This document shows positions 1 through 5,183 of a DNA stretch of 7,174 bases, in pieces. The DNA comes from Dysgonamonadaceae bacterium (GTDB lineage Bacteria; Bacteroidota; Bacteroidia; Bacteroidales; Azobacteroidaceae), in assembly GCA_031255425.1 (NCBI GenBank), contig JAIRSN010000089.1, forward strand, positions 1 through 7,174. Direction: 5' to 3'. Each line of letters opens with the position of its first letter. Position 1 is the first letter of the stretch. The notes below the pieces were generated by a model. It saw nothing but the letters and a program-made list of their open reading frames with translations, searched no databases and was not told the DNA's origin. The translations under genes were made by a program, and so were the position numbers.

Positions 1-107
1 AATATATCAATGAGGATGTCGTAATAGACGATGACCTGATTACGGCTCGGAGCGGCGGTCATTGCAACCTTTTTGCCAGAGAAATAATACAACGCCTGAA
101 AAGTTAA
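1..107 (+). CDS. DJ-1/PfpI family protein, C-terminal end only (5' part outside the window)
   Basis: The reading frame opens at base 3 and gives 34 residues before TAA at 105-107. It contains VVIDDDLITARSGG followed by a helix ending in FAREIIQRLKS. In DJ-1/PfpI/ThiJ proteins the last beta-strand has the form 'vvvD..LITg..p' and is followed by the C-terminal helix, so this is the expected tail of that fold. The catalytic region lies to the left of the window and cannot be checked. The stop codon directly touches the ATG of the next gene, which belongs to the same superfamily. Both share an unusual L-x-TARS turn, so I infer tandem, translationally coupled paralogues. The family assignment is fairly good for such a short piece, but the biochemical role (glyoxalase, deglycase, chaperone or isonitrile hydratase) is undetermined. 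Confidence 0.7.
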   Translation, partial: YINEDVVIDDDLITARSGGHCNLFAREIIQRLKS

Positions 108-938
108 ATGCGTATGAAAAAAGTTTTAGCTATTTTATCGGAATACGGATATTGGGGTATCGAACTGGTTGGCGCCTTCAATAAACTCGAAGCCGCCGGT
201 TATCAGGTTGATTTTATGACGCCGGCCGGCCAATTGCCTGAAGCGCTTCCGCCCAGCTACGATACTACCTATGTTGACCCTCCGCTTGGCATTTGCGTTA
301 CAACAAAGCAGCATGAAAAGGACGTCAAGGAATTTATTGCAAAAAACAAAACGGCTCATCCTTTGAATCTGAAAGAATATATTCCGGAACGGCCGTATTA
401 CTGCGTTCCCGATTTCCTGCGCCGGCTGGAATGTTATTATGCAACCGTGAAAGAATCGACGGAGAAACTCGCCGGCGAGTATGCTGCATTATTGTTGGTA
501 GGCGGAAGCGGCCCTATTATTGATATGGTAAACAATCAGCGGTTGCACGAGCTGATTCTCGGTTTTTACAGAAAAAACCTGCCCATTGCCGGGATATGCT
601 ACGGAGTTGCCTCCCTGGTTTTTGCCCGTGATTTTAACGAACGGAAATCTATTTTAAAAGGAAAGCACGTTACGGGTCATTGTATCGAATACGATTACCA
701 TGAAGGGACAGGATTTTTACATACCGACTTTTCGATTGGGCCTCCGCCATACGCATTGGAATATATGCTTGCAGATGCTGTTGGCCCGGAAGGACAATAT
801 CACGGGAACTTCGGAAAAGAAACGTCGGTAATTCTCGATTATCCGTTTCTTACGGCTCGCTCCCTGCAATGCTCCTATGAATTTGGAGACGTTTTTGTGG
901 AAATGCTCGAAAACGGGTTAAAAAGATACGGATGGTAA
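108..938 (+). CDS. DJ-1/PfpI (Hsp31-like) family protein
   Basis: This is a 276-residue protein of the DJ-1/PfpI/class I glutamine-amidotransferase-like superfamily, probably cytoplasmic since no signal peptide is seen. An N-terminal Rossmann-type strand (KKVLAILSEYGYWGIE) places Glu19 where DJ-1 proteins carry the conserved acid. The nucleophile-elbow strand reads AALLLVGGSGP (about 126-136), and the elbow AGICYG holds the presumed catalytic Cys164. A GKHVTGH segment (about 185-191) and the closing strand VILDYPFLTARS (about 241-252) complete the fold. The length, with an extra segment at about residues 57-120, resembles Hsp31/HchA-type members more than DJ-1 itself (about 190 residues). Two positions are odd: Tyr165 follows the cysteine where Hsp31-type enzymes have His, and Ser replaces the usual His of GGHG. 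Activity may therefore differ from a classical glyoxalase III. The start at 108 abuts the preceding stop; a second in-frame ATG at 114 is possible. No substrate can be assigned. Confidence 0.88.
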   Translation: MRMKKVLAILSEYGYWGIELVGAFNKLEAAGYQVDFMTPAGQLPEALPPSYDTTYVDPPLGICVTTKQHEKDVKEFIAKNKTAHPLNLKEYIPERPYYCVPDFLRRLECYYATVKESTEKLAGEYAALLLVGGSGPIIDMVNNQRLHELILGFYRKNLPIAGICYGVASLVFARDFNERKSILKGKHVTGHCIEYDYHEGTGFLHTDFSIGPPPYALEYMLADAVGPEGQYHGNFGKETSVILDYPFLTARSLQCSYEFGDVFVEMLENGLKRYGW

Positions 939-956
939 CATATAATCGAACAAAAA

Positions 957-2162
957 ATGAGTACATCAATCACAAAAGGAAATGAATTTGCAGCCCAGGG
1001 AAAAATGAAAGAACTCGACAACTGGTTGCACGAAGGAAATAACCCCAACGCTTACGATGCCGAAGGCTGGACGCCTTTGCTGAAAGCTTCGGTGCGCGGA
1101 CAAAGCGAGGCGGTCAAGCTCTTGTTGGAAAACAGTGTTTCCCCTGCCGACATTTCCCTGCCACATGCCGTTTCAAAAGCCTTGCCGATTCATTTTGCAG
1201 GTCATTCGGGCGATATTGCCACCGCTAAAATTCTCCTCGAACATCAGCCTGAACATTTAAATGCCGTTTGGGATTTGAACGGCCATACTTGCCTTCTGCA
1301 AGCGGTTTTCTACGCTCATGCTCCATTGACCAAGTTTTTGGTTGAAAGAGGCGCCGACACATCCTTAACCACGGCAAGAGGATTAGGGCCGATGGAAATG
1401 GCAAAGCAGTTTCAAAACCAGACATTGATAGATATCCTTGCCGCTTACGATTCGCCTCCGGCTGTTAAAGCAGAAAATTACCGGAAATATCTTCAACGTA
1501 TTGCGCCGGTTATCGACGAAGACGAGTTGGAAATTCAGAAGCGTAGCGACGAATTGATAGAATTGATAACGAGCGAATTGTCTGCCGCATTTACCTCTTC
1601 ATCACCGGTTGAAGAATCAATCGGCAGGATCAGGCGCTTCGCGGACGACAAAAAAGTGGATGTAAACCGGCTTGGCGGCGTTCTGCAACAACCTCCGCTG
1701 GTTGTCACAGTTACAGGCAACAACGGATTTCCGACAAACACAAAGGTACAAGAACTGCGAAACAGCCTTGCAGCCTTTTTACTCGAAAGAGGCGCCGACC
1801 CGACATTGCACGAAGTTCATCCGATGGGCGCCCACACCATTATTCGGGCTTGCGTTTTCAATCACCTGGATATTCTGAAAAACTGCGCCGCCTGTATAAG
1901 TAAGGAGCAGTTGAGAGACGCCTTGAACGAAATTCCCGTTGTAAACGGATTAACGGCGCTCCACGATACCGTTTTGCGCGCCGGCACTGCGGATGACCTG
2001 CATTTTGAAAAATACCTGGAACAAACCCAATGGTGTATGGATTGCGGAGCGCGGAGCGATATAGAGGACTTTTCGGGCAGGACGCAATTAAGCATCGCCG
2101 AAGGCATTGCCCATACGGAAAGAAGAAAACGATTGTTAAAAATATTGCAAATCAACAATTAA
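957..2162 (+). CDS. Ankyrin-repeat protein with a divergent central region and two CxxC motifs
   Basis: This 401-residue protein has no signal peptide or membrane segment, so a cytoplasmic protein-binding scaffold is the likely role. N-terminal ankyrin repeats are clear: a capping repeat at about 4-35, EGWTPLLKASVRGQSEAVKLLL (about 36-66), a third at about 76-105, and NGHTCLLQA...LVERGADTSL (about 108-138), with a fourth helix pair to about 164. Residues about 165-265 are acidic, helical and not ankyrin-like. Further repeats follow: LAAFLLERGADPTL (about 271-284), AHTIIRACVFNHLDILKN (about 292-309), GLTALHDTVL...GARSDIED (about 331-371) and SGRTQLSIAEG onwards. Two CxxC motifs lie in the C-terminal repeats (Cys310/313 and Cys360/363), plus Cys299. 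The ATG sits 18 bases after the DJ-1-like gene with only an A-run upstream. It is 14 bases from the aldolase start, so co-transcription is likely. The partner is unknown. Confidence 0.87.
   Translation: MSTSITKGNEFAAQGKMKELDNWLHEGNNPNAYDAEGWTPLLKASVRGQSEAVKLLLENSVSPADISLPHAVSKALPIHFAGHSGDIATAKILLEHQPEHLNAVWDLNGHTCLLQAVFYAHAPLTKFLVERGADTSLTTARGLGPMEMAKQFQNQTLIDILAAYDSPPAVKAENYRKYLQRIAPVIDEDELEIQKRSDELIELITSELSAAFTSSSPVEESIGRIRRFADDKKVDVNRLGGVLQQPPLVVTVTGNNGFPTNTKVQELRNSLAAFLLERGADPTLHEVHPMGAHTIIRACVFNHLDILKNCAACISKEQLRDALNEIPVVNGLTALHDTVLRAGTADDLHFEKYLEQTQWCMDCGARSDIEDFSGRTQLSIAEGIAHTERRKRLLKILQINN
1344..1358 (+). repeat. 15-base direct repeat inside ankyrin gene, copy 1
   Basis: GAAAGAGGCGCCGAC is identical to bases 1785-1799. 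It encodes ERGAD, the beta-hairpin end of an ankyrin repeat, in the same frame in both places. It is best read as a trace of internal ankyrin-repeat duplication or shared codon choice, not a separate element. Confidence 0.55.
1785..1799 (+). repeat. 15-base direct repeat inside ankyrin gene, copy 2
   Basis: This is identical to bases 1344-1358 and again encodes ERGAD at the end of an ankyrin helix pair. The two copies lie 441 bases (147 codons) apart, flanking the non-ankyrin central region of the protein. Confidence 0.55.
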
Positions 2163-2163
2163 T

Positions 2164-2168
2164 AAGGA
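2164..2168 (+). promoter_or_regulatory. Shine-Dalgarno-like AAGGA that fixes the aldolase start
   Basis: AAGGA lies eight bases before ATG 2177. It is the only reasonable ribosome-binding site among the gene starts of this window. It favours 2177 over the in-frame upstream ATG at 2030, which would bury 49 extra codons in the ankyrin gene and add a non-homologous N-terminus. Confidence 0.6.
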
Positions 2169-2176
2169 ATATAATT

Positions 2177-2953
2177 ATGAACGCAAAAGGACAAAGAGAA
2201 ATCAACAAATTAAAAAGAGACCTTTATTCCGGTAAAGTTTGCATCGGCGGAACGATTACCATGAGCAACCCGGTAGTTGCCGAAATCATGTCGCGCATTG
2301 GCTTCGATTGGTTGTGGTTTGAAACAGAACACACGGCCATGAGCATAGAAAGCGTACTCGCCATGCTGCAAGCGACCAACGGCTCCGACGTGAGCACGAT
2401 AGTAAGGGTTCCATGGAACGACAAGACAATCATCAAAAGAATTTTAGACACAGGTCCCGACGGGATAATTATTCCGCTTGTAAACACGAAAGAAGAAGCC
2501 GAAGAAGCGGTGAAAGCCATTAAGTATCCGCCGTTGGGCGAAAGAGGAGCCGGGCTTGCACGCGCTCAATGTTACGGAATGCACATGGGAGAATACCTGG
2601 CTACTTCCAACGACGAAATTATGACGATCTTAATGATAGAACACATTCAAGCCGTAGAAAATATCGAAGAAATATTGCGTGTAAAAGGAGTTGATTCCAT
2701 TATGATCGGCGCTCTCGATTTGTCGGGCAGTATGGGCCTCTTGGGACAAACAAGCGATGCTCGTGTCGAAAACGCGATTCAGAAAGTTCTGGCGGCCTGT
2801 AAAGCGGTCCAAATGCCCTGCGGTATTATTGCAGGAAGCCCCGAAGCTGCCAATAAGCGCATACAGGAAGGTTTCCAAAACATTATTCTGGGGATTGACG
2901 TGCTGTTCCTCACAAGCGGAATACAAGCCTCATTGGAGCAAATAAAAAAATAA
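2177..2953 (+). CDS. HpcH/HpaI-family class II aldolase (2-oxo-acid aldolase)
   Basis: The 258-residue product matches the normal family length (about 255-267). Such enzymes are metal-dependent TIM-barrel aldolases that cleave 2-oxo-3-deoxy or 4-hydroxy-2-oxo acids to pyruvate and an aldehyde; HpaI, GarL and RhmA are examples. Expected residues are present with near-correct spacing: base His52 (ETEH), Arg77 (IVRVPWND), metal ligands Glu155 (LMIEH) and Asp181 (GALDLSGSMG). The barrel segment GIIIPLVNTKEEAEEAVKAI followed by YPPLGERG is typical. Three motifs deviate from HpaI: the usual D-G-E-H is E-T-E-H, the GPADLS loop is GALDLS, and the Thr after the metal-binding Glu is His. Substrate specificity is therefore open. 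The family also includes non-aldolases such as the citrate synthase SbnG and macrophomate synthase. The gene lies 14 bases after the ankyrin gene and 33 bases before the epimerase-like gene. Confidence 0.9.
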   Translation: MNAKGQREINKLKRDLYSGKVCIGGTITMSNPVVAEIMSRIGFDWLWFETEHTAMSIESVLAMLQATNGSDVSTIVRVPWNDKTIIKRILDTGPDGIIIPLVNTKEEAEEAVKAIKYPPLGERGAGLARAQCYGMHMGEYLATSNDEIMTILMIEHIQAVENIEEILRVKGVDSIMIGALDLSGSMGLLGQTSDARVENAIQKVLAACKAVQMPCGIIAGSPEAANKRIQEGFQNIILGIDVLFLTSGIQASLEQIKK

Positions 2954-2986
2954 TCACGAAAACAATTCAATAACCTCCTAAAAATC

Positions 2987-4828
2987 ATGTTGGTCAATTT
3001 CACTTTTTCAGATACAATAGCAGGATATGTCATCGGCTTTGATTTATCGGCGCGGACTTTTACATTAAAAACTTCCGACGGCAGGGATTTTAAAATCTAC
3101 CTGTCGGACAATTGCTTTGCCCGGTATTCCCAAAATCTAAATGAAGACTACAGGGATGCAAGCGGCGACATGTACAAATTATTGGCATTGCCTCGCCAGA
3201 TGGTGTTTGCATACGGAACCTTTTATCCTGAAAACGAAGAGTCGGAAGCCATTTTTCAGGCGCAATGGTTGGTTTTCCCCGGCGAAAGCCCCGGAAATTA
3301 CCGGCACGAAGAACCCAATTGGTGGATAAATCAAATAGACTCCATCGCTCAAAGCTATCTGAAATGGCAATTCAACTATCCTAAAGAAGAAATCGACTAC
3401 AGAAATTACCGTACCATCCTGCATCTGCAAGGAACAAAAAAGGGTGATTATTTGCAGGAAACGGATACCATTTCACGCTTGGTTTACGGATTGGCCTCCG
3501 CCTACCTGCTTACAGGAAAAGACGAATATTTGGAAGGGGCGGAAAAAGGAACTCAATACCTCCGCGACCACATGCGCTTTTTCGATACAGACGAAGACAT
3601 TGTATATTGGTATCATGGCGTAAAAGTTCAAGGCGAAAAAGAAACCAAGTTGCTTTCCTCCGAATTTGGAGATGATTACGATTCCATCCCCATGTACGAA
3701 CAGATTTACGCACTGGCAGGCCCCACTCAAACCATGAGAATTACGGGCGACCCCAATATTATGGCGGACATTGATAAAACGCTTTCGCTTTTTGAACGAT
3801 TTTTCAAGGACAATGAGAAAGATGGATATTTTTCCCATATAGACCCGGTAGGACTGAATCCGCGGGCGGAGTCGCTGGGACATAACAGAGCGCGCAAAAA
3901 CTGGAATTCGGTAGGCGACCATGCTCCGGCTTACCTTATTAATTTGTACCTGGCAACAGGCGACAGCGCACATGCAAAATTTCTGGAATATACGTTCGAT
4001 ACCATCACCCGGTATTTCCCCGATTACGAAAACAGCCCTTTCGTTCAAGAAAAATTCTTTGAAGACTGGAGCAAAGACCAGAGCTGGGGATGGCAACAAA
4101 ACAGGGCGGTAGTAGGGCATAACCTGAAAATTGCATGGAACTTAATGCGCATGTACTCTTTATCACCCAAACAGGAATATCTTGATTTTGCCCGAAAAAT
4201 TGCAGAAATCATGCCGCAGGTGGGATGCGACCGTCAGCGTGGAGGATGGTACGACGTAGTGGAACGCATCAAAAAGCCCAACGGGAAAAATCATGAATTT
4301 GTGTGGCACGACAGAAAAGCCTGGTGGCAGCAAGAGCAGGCTATACTGGCTTACATGATACTGTACGGGGTGTTAAAAGACGATGAATACAACAAATACG
4401 CCCGCGAAGTGGCCGCTTTCTACAATGCTTTTTTCCTCGACAACGACGATGGCGGCATTTACTTCAATACCTTGGCGAACGGACTTCCCTATCTTTTGGG
4501 AAACGAACGGCTCAAAGGCAGCCATTCGATGAGCGGTTACCACAGCATGGAGTTATGTTTCCTGTCGGCCACTTACGTAAATCTTTTGATTCACAAGCAA
4601 CCGCTCTTCCTGTACTTTAAACCCTATCCTAACGGATTTAAAGATAATATTTTGCGGGTTTCTCCCGACATATTGCCGCAGGATAGCATTTTTATCGAAG
4701 AGTGTTTTATTGACGACGAGCCATACGGTAATTTCGACGCAAAAAAGTTAACGGTGCAATTGCCTCAAACAGACAGACAAATCAGAGTAAAAGTAAAAAT
4801 TTCGCCCGCAACATGGTTGGACAAATAA
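2987..4828 (+). CDS. AGE/cellobiose 2-epimerase-family (alpha/alpha)6-barrel protein with extra N- and C-terminal beta domains
   Basis: This is a 613-residue cytoplasmic-looking protein. Residues about 1-100 are beta-rich (strands around 11-18, 24-38, 71-80 and 90-97) and could be an OB-like domain. Residues about 112-535 match the N-acylglucosamine 2-epimerase superfamily, whose members epimerise or isomerise sugars such as GlcNAc, cellobiose and mannose. Matching motifs are KNWNSVGDHAPAYLINLY (His312), GHNLKIAWNLMRMY (His378), RGGWYD (about 418-423), AWWQQEQAILAYMILYG (445-461) and GYHSMELC (His519). These place three histidines where cellobiose 2-epimerases have theirs. Residues about 538-613 form a further beta-rich tail. 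Family members are usually about 390-420 residues, so both ends are extensions. The Glu of GHxxE is Lys381, and the Glu of HxxE is Ala315, so catalysis may be altered. No Shine-Dalgarno box precedes the ATG. The STAS gene follows after 7 bases. The family call is strong; the substrate is unknown. Confidence 0.87.
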   Translation: MLVNFTFSDTIAGYVIGFDLSARTFTLKTSDGRDFKIYLSDNCFARYSQNLNEDYRDASGDMYKLLALPRQMVFAYGTFYPENEESEAIFQAQWLVFPGESPGNYRHEEPNWWINQIDSIAQSYLKWQFNYPKEEIDYRNYRTILHLQGTKKGDYLQETDTISRLVYGLASAYLLTGKDEYLEGAEKGTQYLRDHMRFFDTDEDIVYWYHGVKVQGEKETKLLSSEFGDDYDSIPMYEQIYALAGPTQTMRITGDPNIMADIDKTLSLFERFFKDNEKDGYFSHIDPVGLNPRAESLGHNRARKNWNSVGDHAPAYLINLYLATGDSAHAKFLEYTFDTITRYFPDYENSPFVQEKFFEDWSKDQSWGWQQNRAVVGHNLKIAWNLMRMYSLSPKQEYLDFARKIAEIMPQVGCDRQRGGWYDVVERIKKPNGKNHEFVWHDRKAWWQQEQAILAYMILYGVLKDDEYNKYAREVAAFYNAFFLDNDDGGIYFNTLANGLPYLLGNERLKGSHSMSGYHSMELCFLSATYVNLLIHKQPLFLYFKPYPNGFKDNILRVSPDILPQDSIFIEECFIDDEPYGNFDAKKLTVQLPQTDRQIRVKVKISPATWLDK

Positions 4829-4835
4829 AACAAAA

Positions 4836-5183
4836 ATGGAAGTAAAAATTAATATTCAAGACAATATTGCGACAATAGCGGTAAAAGGAAGCATTGACAG
4901 CAAAACTTCGGGAGAATTTTCGACCCAAATTATGGACAGAATATCCTCCACCGACCATGTCTTACTTGATTTCTCGGACGTCGATTTTGTATCAAGCGCA
5001 GGATTGAGAGTGCTGTTGATGATTTACAGGCAGATAAAGTCAAAAAACGGGAAAGTGGTTTTGGTCGGATTATTGGACGAAATAAAGGACGTCATGTCCA
5101 TGACCGGATTTATCAACTTTTTTGAAATAGCCGATTCGGTGGATGTTGCACTCAAAAATTATTTCAGCAATGAAAGAGTTTGA
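4836..5183 (+). CDS. Single-domain STAS protein (anti-sigma-factor antagonist type)
   Basis: The 115-residue protein is a complete STAS domain of SpoIIAA/RsbV type with nothing attached. It has alternating strands and helices: EVKINIQDNIATIAVKG, then HVLLDFSDVDFVSSAGLRVL, then GKVVLVGL. FVSSAGLRVLL matches the loop carrying the regulatory serine of SpoIIAA. Aligning the conserved Gly puts Ser54 at the phosphorylated position. In known systems an RsbW/SpoIIAB-type kinase phosphorylates this serine and a PP2C phosphatase reverses it, so the STAS protein either binds or releases its partner. No kinase, phosphatase or sigma factor is encoded in this window. The gene starts 7 bases after the epimerase-like gene, and its last 14 bases overlap the debranching enzyme gene. 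That arrangement suggests coupled expression and a regulatory link to glycan metabolism. The upstream region is A-rich without a Shine-Dalgarno box. Confidence 0.93.
   Translation: MEVKINIQDNIATIAVKGSIDSKTSGEFSTQIMDRISSTDHVLLDFSDVDFVSSAGLRVLLMIYRQIKSKNGKVVLVGLLDEIKDVMSMTGFINFFEIADSVDVALKNYFSNERV

Noticed and set aside
2030..2176. Upstream in-frame extension of the aldolase gene beginning at ATG 2030
   Set aside because: It lies within the ankyrin gene in another frame, its 49 residues do not resemble the family N-terminus, and ATG 2177 has an AAGGA box and gives the normal length.
2973..2979. ACCTCCT seven bases before the ATG of the epimerase-like gene
   Set aside because: It resembles the anti-Shine-Dalgarno itself, not its complement, so it cannot act as a ribosome-binding site. 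A single short match is likely chance.
2954..2986. The longest gene gap (33 bases) as a possible terminator or promoter
   Set aside because: No inverted repeat with a T-run and no convincing -10/-35 or Bacteroidota-type promoter was found. The gap is too short to separate two transcription units with confidence.
3473..4120. Open frame of about 215 codons on the minus strand opposite the epimerase-like gene
   Set aside because: It is antisense to a strongly supported family gene, its translation shows no recognisable motifs, and it is best explained as a shadow frame.
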